From assembly GCF_031846515.1 (NCBI RefSeq), contig NZ_JAVRHO010000008.1, positions 85,065 to 149,064 of the forward strand: a DNA stretch of 64,000 bases, read 5' to 3'. The position numbers and the translations under genes are program-made. Below, piece by piece: positions 7,058-15,483 of this stretch. Under the pieces are notes generated by a model that was given only the letters and a program-made list of their open reading frames with translations, made no database searches and was not told the DNA's origin. Every line of letters starts with the position of its first letter. Within the stretch, counting starts at the first letter, position 1. The DNA is from Autumnicola lenta. GTDB lineage: Bacteria; Bacteroidota; Bacteroidia; Flavobacteriales; Flavobacteriaceae.

Positions 7058-8743
7058 ATGGACGAGCAAAAATTATCGGACGACGAATATATAAAGGACA
7101 AAAGTGACTATTTAAGGGGCACGATTAAAGAGAGCCTCAGAAATCCTCTCACAGGTGCCCTTGATCCTGATGATGTAAAGCTTATAAAATACCATGGTTC
7201 CTATCAGCAATACGACCGGGATCTTGATACCGAACGGAAGAAGCAAAAACTGGAGCCACTTTATCAGTTTATGATAAGGGTTAGAACCCCGGGAGGAATC
7301 ACAACTCCCGGGCAGTGGATTGCGCTGGATAAACTTTCAGATCAATACGGAAATAGTACGATGAAGCTGACCACAAGACAGTCTTTTCAGTTTCACGGTA
7401 TCTTTAAAAATGAACTGAAGCCCACTATAAAAGCTATAAATGATGCGCTGTTGAGTACACTCGCCACCTGCGGGGATGTCAACAGGAATGTGATGTGCAA
7501 CCCCAATCCCTATCAGTCAAAAATTCACGAAGAAGTGTATGCATTGGCCGGGGAAATTAGTGAGCATTTTCTTCCGAAGACTTCAGCTTATCACGAGATA
7601 TGGCTGGATAAAGAAAAAGTTGCAGGAACACCAGATAAAGAGCCCTTATATTCAGAACATTACTTGCCACGGAAATTTAAAATCGGTTTAACTATTCCGC
7701 CTAACAATGATATTGATGTCTTTGCGAATGATCTTGGTTTTATTGGCATAGAAGAAGATAATGAAATTGTAGGTTACAATGTTTGTATAGGCGGAGGACT
7801 GGGAAGCACTTTCGGGGAAAAATCCACTTATCCACGCCTGGCAGATGTCATAGGTTTTGTGCCAAAAGACAAGGTTATTGCAGTCGGCGAAGCGGTGATT
7901 ACAATTCAGAGGGATCATGGGAACCGGGTGGACAGGAAAAATGCAAGACTTAAGTATACGATAGATAAACATGGATTACAATGGTTTGTAGATGAAATTG
8001 AAAATCGTCTTGGTTCAAAAATGGAAAAACCCCGTGCTTTTGAATTCAATAAAAATGGAGATGAATATGGCTGGGTAAAAGGAACCAATGACAAGTGGTT
8101 TTATACACTGTTTGTAGAACACGGAAGGGTTAAGGACGAAGAAGGTTACCGGCTAAAAAAGGCTTTAAAAGAAGTTGCCGGAATACTCAAAGGGGATTTT
8201 AGACTTACCGGAAACCAGAACCTCATTATTGCCAATGTAGCTGAAAAAAATAAGAAAGCCATTGAAGCTGTTTTGGAAAAAAACGGAGTGCTTAATAATG
8301 AAAAGCTCACCGGACTTCGAAAAAGTTCTATGGCTTGTGTGGCGCTAAATACCTGTCCGCTGGCTTTTGCAGAAGCAGAGCGCTATTTACCTTCGCTGGT
8401 AGATAAGCTGGACGATATTATGAGAAAACATAATCTTCAGGACGAAGAAATAAATATCAGGATGACCGGATGCCCAAATAATTGCGCCAGGTCGTCTTTA
8501 GGAGAAATAGGTTTTGTGGGCCGTGCTCCAGGCAGATACAATATGTATCTTGGTGCCAGCCATAACGGGGACCGTTTAAATTCCTTATATAAAGAAATGC
8601 TTTCTGAAGAAAATATTCTGCAGGAGCTTGATCCTATTCTGGGTTCTTATGCTCAGGAAAGAGAACAAGATGAAGAATTCGGCGACTTTGTCATAAGAAA
8701 AAATCTGGTGGATACAACAGATCGTCCGCTTCAAATCTTATAG
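7058..8743 (+). CDS. cysI: sulfite reductase (NADPH) hemoprotein beta subunit
   Basis: CysI carries siroheme and a 4Fe-4S cluster and reduces sulfite to sulfide with electrons from CysJ. The 561-residue length is close to E. coli CysI (570). The cluster ligands are visible as C-X5-C in CVALNTC (about residues 427-433) and C-X3-C in CPNNC (about 471-475). The siroheme/substrate-binding half has VRTPGGITTPGQW, KLTTRQSFQFHG and CGDVNRNVMCNP, with its conserved arginines. It follows cysJ in the same direction; the 119-base gap contains no evident terminator, so co-transcription is likely. In Bacteroidota this pair supports cysteine synthesis from sulfate or sulfite. Confidence 0.95.
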   Translation: MDEQKLSDDEYIKDKSDYLRGTIKESLRNPLTGALDPDDVKLIKYHGSYQQYDRDLDTERKKQKLEPLYQFMIRVRTPGGITTPGQWIALDKLSDQYGNSTMKLTTRQSFQFHGIFKNELKPTIKAINDALLSTLATCGDVNRNVMCNPNPYQSKIHEEVYALAGEISEHFLPKTSAYHEIWLDKEKVAGTPDKEPLYSEHYLPRKFKIGLTIPPNNDIDVFANDLGFIGIEEDNEIVGYNVCIGGGLGSTFGEKSTYPRLADVIGFVPKDKVIAVGEAVITIQRDHGNRVDRKNARLKYTIDKHGLQWFVDEIENRLGSKMEKPRAFEFNKNGDEYGWVKGTNDKWFYTLFVEHGRVKDEEGYRLKKALKEVAGILKGDFRLTGNQNLIIANVAEKNKKAIEAVLEKNGVLNNEKLTGLRKSSMACVALNTCPLAFAEAERYLPSLVDKLDDIMRKHNLQDEEINIRMTGCPNNCARSSLGEIGFVGRAPGRYNMYLGASHNGDRLNSLYKEMLSEENILQELDPILGSYAQEREQDEEFGDFVIRKNLVDTTDRPLQIL

Positions 8744-9173
8744 CAGGTTATATTTTTGTTGATGGATAGTTATAGCAATGCCGCTTTTATGCTGATCTAA
8801 AGGACGATAATTGACATAAAAAGCATGCCTCCCTTAAAATGGTGTTCTTCAATTTTGGCAGAGGTGCTAAAAAAAATTCTGTTTCACCTTCCATGATTTT
8901 AGTAAATTGAGAAAATAATTCAGACATTGGGAAGGAGAAAAGGTTCTTTAGCTTTTGAACAGGTATAGAAGCCGATAATTGACAAAATTTGGTTATGACC
9001 AAAAATGCTGGTGAATGGGTGCCAATCAATAATAGATAACTTTTTAGATCATAGACCAGTTTCACATTTTGGTGCAAAATTATGCAAAGAGATGGAGAAA
9101 GAATTGCCGGCGAAACTGCTACTCCCGTTGGGATTGTTGAAAATAATCAATTTATCTAAATAGAAATAAACCA
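8744..9173. other. intergenic region with two copies of the dispersed motif
   Basis: These 430 bases lie between cysI and the GH88 gene. They contain GCCGATAATTGACAAAATTT at 8971-8990 and a shorter copy, CGATAATTGACAT, at 8805-8817, both related to the scattered GCCGATAATTGCCATTTT motif. An open frame on the minus strand (8787-9077) overlaps both copies and has no protein-family features, so I do not call it. Confidence 0.5.
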
Positions 9174-10382
9174 ATGAAAAAAAGCAGACCAAAATCCGGT
9201 GTTTTCAGAAGTGTGAAATTTTCAGTTTTGATGCTGGCAATTTTCTTTACATCCTGTGCAACGCAAAAGGACATTCCGGAAAATAAAATAGACAGAACTT
9301 TAGAATTAGCCGCAGAACAATATAAATATATGGCAGACCAGCTGCCTGAAGATGGAAGGTTTCCCAAAACCTATTATGCTAAAGAAAACCGGTTTGAGAC
9401 GAGCGGGTCTGATTGGTGGGTTAGCGGTTTCTATCCCGGCACACTCCTCTACTTATATGAAGAAGTTGGGGATCCCGAGCTTATGGAAGAAGCAGAGCGA
9501 ATTCTGGAAGACCTCGAAAAAGAGCAGCATAACACCTCTACCCACGACTTGGGTTTTATGATGTTTGACAGTTTTGGTGCTGCAAATCGTCTTGATCCAC
9601 AAGAGGAATATGAGGAAATCCTTATGAACAGCGCTAAATCTTTAGCTACACGGTTTGACGAAGAAGTTGGCGCTATACGCTCCTGGGATTCTGATGATGA
9701 CAGTTTTTTGGTAATTATCGATAATATGATGAACCTGGAACTGTTGTTCTGGGCTTCAGAATACAGTGGGGACAACAGGTATCGCGATATTGCTATCACT
9801 CATGCCAATACCACAATGCAACATCACTTTAGGCCAGACAATAGTTCTTATCACGTGATAAATTACAACGAAAACACGGGTGAAGTAAAAGATAAGAGAA
9901 CAGCCCAGGGGAATGCCGACGAATCTGCCTGGGCACGTGGACAAGCCTGGGGCCTGTATGGCTTTACAGAGGTATATCGAAAAACCAAAGATCAAAAATA
10001 CCTGGACCAGGCAGTGAAAATTGCAGATTTTATGCTTGACCACCCAAATATGCCTGCAGATAAAATTCCGTATTGGGATTACAACGCGCCAAAAATTCCG
10101 GATGCGTTTAGAGATTCTTCGGCAGGTGCGATTATGGCCGCTGCCCTGCTTGAGTTAAGCGAATATGTAGATAAAAATAAGCAAAAGAAGTATTTCAATG
10201 CTGCTGAAACGGCTCTCAATACACTTATGGGTCCGGAATATTTAGCTAAAGAAGGTACCAACGGTGGCTTTATTCTGAAACATGGAGTTGGTCATCTCCC
10301 CAAAAATTCTGAAGTAGATGTACCACTTACTTATGGCGATTATTATTTCGTGGAGGCACTAAAGCGCTACAAGGAGGAATAA
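9174..10382 (+). CDS. GH88 unsaturated glucuronyl hydrolase, lipoprotein
   Basis: This is a glycoside hydrolase family 88 enzyme, which removes the 4,5-unsaturated uronic acid left at the non-reducing end of oligosaccharides by polysaccharide lyases. The 402 residues start with a lipoprotein signal (lipobox FFTSC, Cys28), so it is membrane-anchored, probably facing the periplasm. The two family Asp residues are visible in THDLGFMMFDSF (about residue 125) and IIDNMMNLELLFW (about residue 184), followed by the (alpha/alpha)6 pattern with ARGQAWGLYGF and RDSSAGAIMAAAL. It leads a three-gene operon with DUF1080 (44-base gap) and a Gfo/Idh/MocA protein. The natural substrate (for example an ulvan, alginate or GAG fragment) cannot be told; no lyase or SusCD pair is nearby. 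Confidence 0.92.
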   Translation: MKKSRPKSGVFRSVKFSVLMLAIFFTSCATQKDIPENKIDRTLELAAEQYKYMADQLPEDGRFPKTYYAKENRFETSGSDWWVSGFYPGTLLYLYEEVGDPELMEEAERILEDLEKEQHNTSTHDLGFMMFDSFGAANRLDPQEEYEEILMNSAKSLATRFDEEVGAIRSWDSDDDSFLVIIDNMMNLELLFWASEYSGDNRYRDIAITHANTTMQHHFRPDNSSYHVINYNENTGEVKDKRTAQGNADESAWARGQAWGLYGFTEVYRKTKDQKYLDQAVKIADFMLDHPNMPADKIPYWDYNAPKIPDAFRDSSAGAIMAAALLELSEYVDKNKQKKYFNAAETALNTLMGPEYLAKEGTNGGFILKHGVGHLPKNSEVDVPLTYGDYYFVEALKRYKEE

Positions 10383-10425
10383 GCTTTCGGGTTAAAAACA
10401 GCATAAAATATTTAGCACATTAGAA

Positions 10426-11247
10426 ATGAAACCAGAAAAGCTTTTAATAGTAATTATTATCCTCGCAGTGCTCACTTCCTGTGGCAACAAGTCAAAGACT
10501 GAAAAAAAGGAAGTTGCGGTAAAAGAAGAAACGAAAGAAGAACAATGGCAAACCTTATTTAACGGGGAAGACCTGGACGACTGGATCGTGAAATTCCACC
10601 ATCATGAAGTTGGCGACAATTATGCAAATACTTTCCAGGTAAAAGACGGAACAGTCCTTGTGGATTACGATGAATATGAAGAATTTGGGGAACGTTACGG
10701 ACATCTGTTTTACAAAGAATCTTTTTCTTCCTTTCACTTAAAATTTGAATACCGCTTTACAGATCAATGGATGGAGGATGCACCCGATTATACCTACCGT
10801 AATAGTGGCGTTATGTTTCATTCCCAGGATCCGGCGACAATTTTAAAAGAACAGGACTGGCCAATTTCTGTTGAATACCAGATGCTGGCCGATGCCGGTA
10901 ACGGAGACCCAAGGCCCACCGGGAATATGTGTTCCCATGGGACCGAGATTTATTATAAAAACGAGATGTATCCGGGGCACTGCCTTAATTCTTCCTCGGA
11001 AACTTACAAACCTGACGAATGGGTACAAGCCGATCTTATTGTGTACCGTGATTCTTTAGTCATCCATAAAGTAAATGGAAATACCGTGCTGGAGTACAGC
11101 AAACCTCAGATTGGCGGCGAAGTGGTAGGTGGTTTTGACCCGGAAATAAAAAAAGATGGAAAGCCGCTAACTCAGGGTTACATTGGCTTACAGGCCGAAG
11201 GACAGGGTGTGGAATTTAAAAATATAAAGATCCTAAAGCTTGAATAA
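10426..11247 (+). CDS. DUF1080 family 3-keto-glycoside hydrolase, lipoprotein
   Basis: This 273-residue lipoprotein (signal peptide, lipobox VLTSC, Cys19) is of the DUF1080/3-keto-disaccharide hydrolase family, a concanavalin-like beta-sandwich. Typical features are WQTLFNGEDLDDW at the start of the domain, GHLFYKESFSSFHLKFEYRF, NSGVMFHSQDP, SVEYQMLAD and the final YIGLQAEGQGVEFKNIKI. Members characterised in Bacteroidota cleave glycosides that have first been oxidised at C3. The stop codon is followed directly by the start of the Gfo/Idh/MocA gene, so translation is probably coupled. With GH88 ahead, it suggests an oxidative route for a glycoside; the exact substrate is unknown. Confidence 0.88.
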   Translation: MKPEKLLIVIIILAVLTSCGNKSKTEKKEVAVKEETKEEQWQTLFNGEDLDDWIVKFHHHEVGDNYANTFQVKDGTVLVDYDEYEEFGERYGHLFYKESFSSFHLKFEYRFTDQWMEDAPDYTYRNSGVMFHSQDPATILKEQDWPISVEYQMLADAGNGDPRPTGNMCSHGTEIYYKNEMYPGHCLNSSSETYKPDEWVQADLIVYRDSLVIHKVNGNTVLEYSKPQIGGEVVGGFDPEIKKDGKPLTQGYIGLQAEGQGVEFKNIKILKLE

Positions 11248-12219
11248 ATGAAAAAGCTAGTATGGGGAATTATAGGATGCGGGGATGTGGCAGAAGTTAA
11301 AAGCGGCCCCGCATTTCAACAAATTAAAGATTCTGAATTACTTGCTGTAATGCGAAGGGATACAGAAAAAGCCAGGGATTTTGCACAACGACATAACGTT
11401 CCCGTCTGGTACGATGATGCCGAAGAACTTTTAAATGATTCGCGCATAAATGCCGTTTATATTGCCACTCCCCCATCTACACACGTTGAGCTTACCTTAA
11501 AAGCCATTAAAGCTGGTAAAAACATCTACCTCGAAAAGCCAATGGCCATGGATTCGCAGGAAGCCGTGAGCATAATAAAAGCCCTGGAACAGAGCAAAAG
11601 CAAGTTAACGGTGGCGCACTACCGGAGAAAATTACCGGCTTTCTTGAAGGTAAAGGAACTTTTGGAAGAGAAAAGTATTGGTGCAGTCCGTTTTGCAGAT
11701 ATAAAGATTTTACAACCGCCAAAATCTGATTTAATTGCAGAGTCTGACGAAAACTGGAGAATTGACCCTGCCATCTCGGGCGGAGGATATTTTCATGACC
11801 TGGCTCCGCATCAAATTGATCTTATGTACCACTTTTTTGGAGAAACTCAGCAGATTGAAGGTTTTTCTTCAAATCAAAATCCTTCTTATCCTGCCGATGA
11901 TATTGTAAACGGAATTATCAGGTTCAAAAATGAAGTGCATTTCAATGGAATATGGAGTTTTAATGTATCGGCAGCAGATCAAAACGATGAATGCATTATC
12001 TACGGAAGTAAAGGTGCTATAAGCTTTTCCTTTTTTGGTGACAAGGTATTCCTGAAATCTGAAGATCGCAGTGAAGAGTTCAACTTTGAGCCTCTTCCGC
12101 ATGTCCAACTACCAATGATTACTGCTACTGCAGACTATTTTCTTGGCAGGGGCAAAAATCCGTGCTCTGCTGAAGATGGGTTGGTGGTAATGAAAATAAT
12201 GGACAGATTTTGCAGTTAA
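11248..12219 (+). CDS. Gfo/Idh/MocA family oxidoreductase
   Basis: This NAD(P)-dependent sugar oxidoreductase has 323 residues, with the Rossmann motif GIIGCGDVAEVKSGPA at the N-terminus and the catalytic EKP motif in IYLEKPMAMDS (about residues 92-102). The C-terminal sheet domain has SGGGYFHDLAPHQIDLMYHFFG, containing the family H-x3-D. There is no signal peptide, so it is cytoplasmic, whereas the two genes before it encode lipoproteins. It starts at the base after the DUF1080 stop. Family members oxidise sugar C3 to the 3-keto form, which is the substrate type of DUF1080 enzymes; here it might act in the reverse (reducing) direction on released 3-keto sugar. The direction is inference. Confidence 0.9.
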   Translation: MKKLVWGIIGCGDVAEVKSGPAFQQIKDSELLAVMRRDTEKARDFAQRHNVPVWYDDAEELLNDSRINAVYIATPPSTHVELTLKAIKAGKNIYLEKPMAMDSQEAVSIIKALEQSKSKLTVAHYRRKLPAFLKVKELLEEKSIGAVRFADIKILQPPKSDLIAESDENWRIDPAISGGGYFHDLAPHQIDLMYHFFGETQQIEGFSSNQNPSYPADDIVNGIIRFKNEVHFNGIWSFNVSAADQNDECIIYGSKGAISFSFFGDKVFLKSEDRSEEFNFEPLPHVQLPMITATADYFLGRGKNPCSAEDGLVVMKIMDRFCS

Positions 12220-12263
12220 TCAGGTCAAATTCCTTCTGAAAAATCTGGTTTTTTTAAACCGAA

Positions 12264-12345
12264 TTTTCTTCCGAAGAAAAAATATGATCAGCACAATACA
12301 GGTCGATATTTGCCAAAATCTGGGATCGGCTTTGGCAACACAGGT
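12264..12345 (-). pseudogene. decayed fragment related to GH13 alpha-glucosidase C-terminus
   Basis: This intergenic stretch shares a 22-base exact match with the coding region of the GH13 gene 7.5 kb away (12295-12316 against 19780-19801). It also shares a 15-base exact match (12264-12278 against 19735-19749) in the same order and orientation, with 14 fewer bases between them. Read on the minus strand it gives FGKYRPVL, then an in-frame stop; the intact enzyme reads IGKYRPVL. Further similarity upstream is faint. I read it as the relic of a lost GH13 paralogue. The rest of the 350-base gap (12220-12569) holds nothing else I can name. Confidence 0.45.
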
Positions 12346-12569
12346 TTAGCTATAAATCTTCAAATTCAACTGAATTTTTATTTACGCTCCTCCGGCTTCT
12401 TGAGGTGTTCTTCTTTCTTAAATAAAAGCCAAAGTAGGTTTTTCCTCATTTGAGACACAAATTTATTACTAAATTTAAGCAAATGCAGCTTCCATCAAGT
12501 GCTGAAAAAGCACGGCATTAGCCACTTTAGAGGGCTGCAGGAAATTAAAAAGTAAAGAAGCTTCAAATA

Positions 12570-14429
12570 ATGCTGAACATATCAGAATTATCTAAAGAAT
12601 CGATTAAAAAAATTTTAACAAACTTAGAGGAAGAATCAGAAACAAATTGCAAACTTCCGGGAGGCGGAATGATGCATATTGAAAAAGAACTTCCCTACCT
12701 GGTTATTTACCGGAAAAAAAGAAATGATCCTTATACCAAGAGGATGGTAATAAGTGAATCGTCTTACCTCGTGATAGGCGAAAAAGATTTTGAAGGCTAC
12801 CAGCAGCTAATTTTTGCTATTTCAGACGAGTTGTCGGTGAAATTCAAATCCTATATGCTCCTTGAAATGTATGCGGGCGAAAATGGAAGTAGCACCTTTG
12901 TAATAAAAGGCCCCTCAAGAAAATTACCTACCACTTTGGAGGTATTACAGAAGGAACTGAATAATATAAATCATATTTATTCAGGATTATACCTGAAGGC
13001 AGAAATATCAGACACAAAAGACCGACAGGCCACCGGGGATAAGCCGCTGCTGACTATAGAACAAACCAAGCAATGTGGAGCAGTACTTCTGGGACTGGAA
13101 ATCCCTCCGATTTACAGAGGTGACAACAAAGAATTTTATCCTGTCCTTTTCAGAAACTACAGAGATTATATTATAAAAGCGCTCCATATAGCGTTGTATG
13201 ACTTTTTAAGAGTACAAACTTCCAGTAGCGTCCCCAGTTATAACGCTTTGGGAAGGCAGGTGCTCAAAGACAAAGTTTTTGAAATTGACCGGGAGCTCTC
13301 AAAAATTGAGAAATCCTATCAATTCCTATGGTTGGTTTCCCCTTCCAATATTTATGATATAAAAAAGACTTTTTTTGAAAGTAACTATGAAGAAGTTCTG
13401 GATTATCATTACCGGCTGCTTCCTGTAGATCCAGATGTGCTAAAAAGAAAACTCTATAATTTAAAAATTGAAGAAGTAGACGATCCTGCAATGTCGCAGA
13501 TTTTCAGGGAAAAGCGGGAAGAACTGGATCAGCAAATAACTATGCTTAATGAGCGCGGAACGCGTAATTTCTTTTATAACAGCATCAGGCTTCACAAAGG
13601 AGTTGGAAGAGATTTGTGCAAAGAAGCAGAGCAGGTCCTTAACGAAATTGAAGAGGGACAGGAGAATTCAGACGTAGATGAGAAGGACCTCATAGATTCC
13701 CTGGAGTTTAGCAGCCTTGCACGTAAAGAATTTGACTACTTCAGGAACCAGGATGAGAATTTTAAAGGAAAGGTCCATATTCGAAAAGATGTGAATATCA
13801 TGATGGTATCACAGGGGGAACTCTATGTCCCTCATGATTATAAAATGAGAAGAAAAGAATCTGAAGCGCTTATTCAGCATGAAGTAGGGACCCATGTTCT
13901 AACCTATCATAATGGTAAAAGGCAGCCGCTAGAGCAGTTAAGTATTGGCCTGGCAGATTATGATCCCCTGCAGGAAGGCCTGGCTGTAATGGCAGAGTAT
14001 ATGGTAGATGGGCTTACAAGAAACAGGCTTAGAACACTGGCGGGTAGAGTAATAGCCGGTAAAGCTTTAATGGATGGCGGGGATTTTCGAGAAATTTTCC
14101 GGCTTCTTAACAAAAGGTACGGATTTTCTCCGGAAAGGGCTTTTAATATTACCTCCAGGATTATGCAGGGAGGTGGTTTTTTAAAAGACATTATCTATAT
14201 GCAGGGACTGGTTGAGTTAAGAAAATATCTGCAGGACGGGGGTGAGTATGAACCTCTTTTAGCAGGTAAATTCGGAATAAAACACACCGGTGTAATAAAA
14301 GAGCTTACAGATAGGGAAATATTAAATCCAGGGGCTCTGCGTCCCAGTTATTTATTAACTGAAAATGTAAAAGAGAAATTAAATTTAATCAGAGAGGGGT
14401 TACCTCTTTCAAAAATGGTAAGTAAATGA
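12570..14429 (+). CDS. DUF1704 zinc metallopeptidase (QEGLA motif, MATCAP-like)
   Basis: This 619-residue protein is of the DUF1704 family, often labelled flavohemoglobin expression-modulating QEGLA motif protein. The peptidase core is visible: HEVGTH (about residues 436-441) supplies two zinc-binding His and the catalytic Glu, and LQEGLAVMAEY (about 470) supplies the further conserved Glu. It is followed by GRVIAGKALMDGGDFREIF. Eukaryotic members (MATCAP) are tubulin tyrosine carboxypeptidases, so a C-terminal-residue-removing activity is the best guess. The N-terminal ~360 residues are a family extension without known function. There is no signal peptide. Its stop overlaps the ATG of an ATP-grasp ligase gene (ATGA), and an aspartoacylase-type gene follows, so the three are a translationally coupled operon. 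Confidence 0.85.
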   Translation: MLNISELSKESIKKILTNLEEESETNCKLPGGGMMHIEKELPYLVIYRKKRNDPYTKRMVISESSYLVIGEKDFEGYQQLIFAISDELSVKFKSYMLLEMYAGENGSSTFVIKGPSRKLPTTLEVLQKELNNINHIYSGLYLKAEISDTKDRQATGDKPLLTIEQTKQCGAVLLGLEIPPIYRGDNKEFYPVLFRNYRDYIIKALHIALYDFLRVQTSSSVPSYNALGRQVLKDKVFEIDRELSKIEKSYQFLWLVSPSNIYDIKKTFFESNYEEVLDYHYRLLPVDPDVLKRKLYNLKIEEVDDPAMSQIFREKREELDQQITMLNERGTRNFFYNSIRLHKGVGRDLCKEAEQVLNEIEEGQENSDVDEKDLIDSLEFSSLARKEFDYFRNQDENFKGKVHIRKDVNIMMVSQGELYVPHDYKMRRKESEALIQHEVGTHVLTYHNGKRQPLEQLSIGLADYDPLQEGLAVMAEYMVDGLTRNRLRTLAGRVIAGKALMDGGDFREIFRLLNKRYGFSPERAFNITSRIMQGGGFLKDIIYMQGLVELRKYLQDGGEYEPLLAGKFGIKHTGVIKELTDREILNPGALRPSYLLTENVKEKLNLIREGLPLSKMVSK

Positions 14430-15472
14430 AAATATGTTTTGTATTAAACGATGTGGCCACCGAAAAAAATGGTACATCTACAGCATTAATGACAGAGGCT
14501 CATGCCAGAGGACATGAAGTTTTTGCAATGGGAGTGGGGGATTTCAGTTTTCATCACGATGCCCCAATAAGCATAAACAGCACTATTTTACCCAAAAATT
14601 CGAAAATAAAATCTCCGGAGAAATTTCTGGAGGCGCTACAAGGTTCTAAAGCAAGAAAGAAAAAGATTTCTTCTAAGGATATTGATGTACTTTTTATTAG
14701 AAACAATCCTACAGAAGAGGATTCGAGACAGTGGGCAGAGCAGGCAGGTGTGGCTTTTGGAAGAATGATACAACAGGAAGGTGTGCTGGTTTTAAATGAT
14801 GCCTATGCCCTTTCCCACGCTTTTATAGATAAACTTTACTTTGAAGAACTACCTCAGGACATTAAACCGGACTCTATTATCACCAGGAGTAAGGAGGATC
14901 TCCTGGATTTTTGGGAAAAGCAGAATAAAAAGATGGTCCTTAAACCATTGGAAGGTTCCGGAGGAAAGGATGTTTTTCTTATTGACGAAAATGAAAAAAA
15001 TGTGAACCAGATTATAGAAACCATTAGTTCCCAGGGATATGTTATCGCACAGGAATTTCTCCCCGCCGTTAAGGACGGTGATGTGAGGGTACTTCTTATG
15101 AATGGTCGTGTAATGGAACAAGATGGAAAAAAGGCAATTATCAGGAGGGTTAGCGGCGAAGGCGAATTCCGTAGTAATTTTAAGCTGGGAGCAACGGCAG
15201 ATAGTAGTGATCTAACAGATGATATGAAACGTATTGTAGAACTTACAGCTCCAAAATTAATAAGGGACGGGCTATTTTTTGTAGGTCTTGATATTGTTAA
15301 AGATAAACTTATCGAGATAAATGTACTTAGCCCCGGTGGAATGGAACGTTTCAAAGATATCGGCCTTCCAACATTTACAGATGTGGTTATTGAAGCTATT
15401 GAGCGTAAAGTTGAATATAAGAAAATGTATAAAGGTACGCTCTCCAACCGCACCTTGGCAACTATGGATTAA
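14426..15472 (+). CDS. GshB-like ATP-grasp amide/peptide ligase
   Basis: This 348-residue ATP-grasp enzyme resembles glutathione synthetase GshB. Visible parts are an N-terminal preATP-grasp domain (MKICFVLNDVATEKNGTS), the ATP-binding KMVLKPLEGSGGKDVFLI strand-loop (about 171-188), a second ATP-grasp half with EFLPAVKDGDVRVLLMNG, and the metal-binding IEINVLSPGG near residue 303. It would form an amide bond between a carboxylate and an amine using ATP. No gshA homologue is nearby, so true glutathione synthesis is doubtful. The start ATG lies inside the stop of the DUF1704 gene, and the next gene begins 11 bases after its stop. A ligase paired with a MATCAP-type carboxypeptidase suggests attachment and removal of a residue on a peptide or protein. 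Confidence 0.85.
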   Translation: MKICFVLNDVATEKNGTSTALMTEAHARGHEVFAMGVGDFSFHHDAPISINSTILPKNSKIKSPEKFLEALQGSKARKKKISSKDIDVLFIRNNPTEEDSRQWAEQAGVAFGRMIQQEGVLVLNDAYALSHAFIDKLYFEELPQDIKPDSIITRSKEDLLDFWEKQNKKMVLKPLEGSGGKDVFLIDENEKNVNQIIETISSQGYVIAQEFLPAVKDGDVRVLLMNGRVMEQDGKKAIIRRVSGEGEFRSNFKLGATADSSDLTDDMKRIVELTAPKLIRDGLFFVGLDIVKDKLIEINVLSPGGMERFKDIGLPTFTDVVIEAIERKVEYKKMYKGTLSNRTLATMD

Positions 15473-15483
15473 ATACAAAGATC

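Noticed and set aside
8787..9077. 96-residue minus-strand frame
   Set aside because: It runs through two copies of the dispersed motif and shows no protein-family pattern.
14426..15472. Dedicated glutathione synthetase
   Set aside because: No gshA-type gene is near and the gene is translationally coupled to a DUF1704 peptidase; only a GshB-like ligase is supported.
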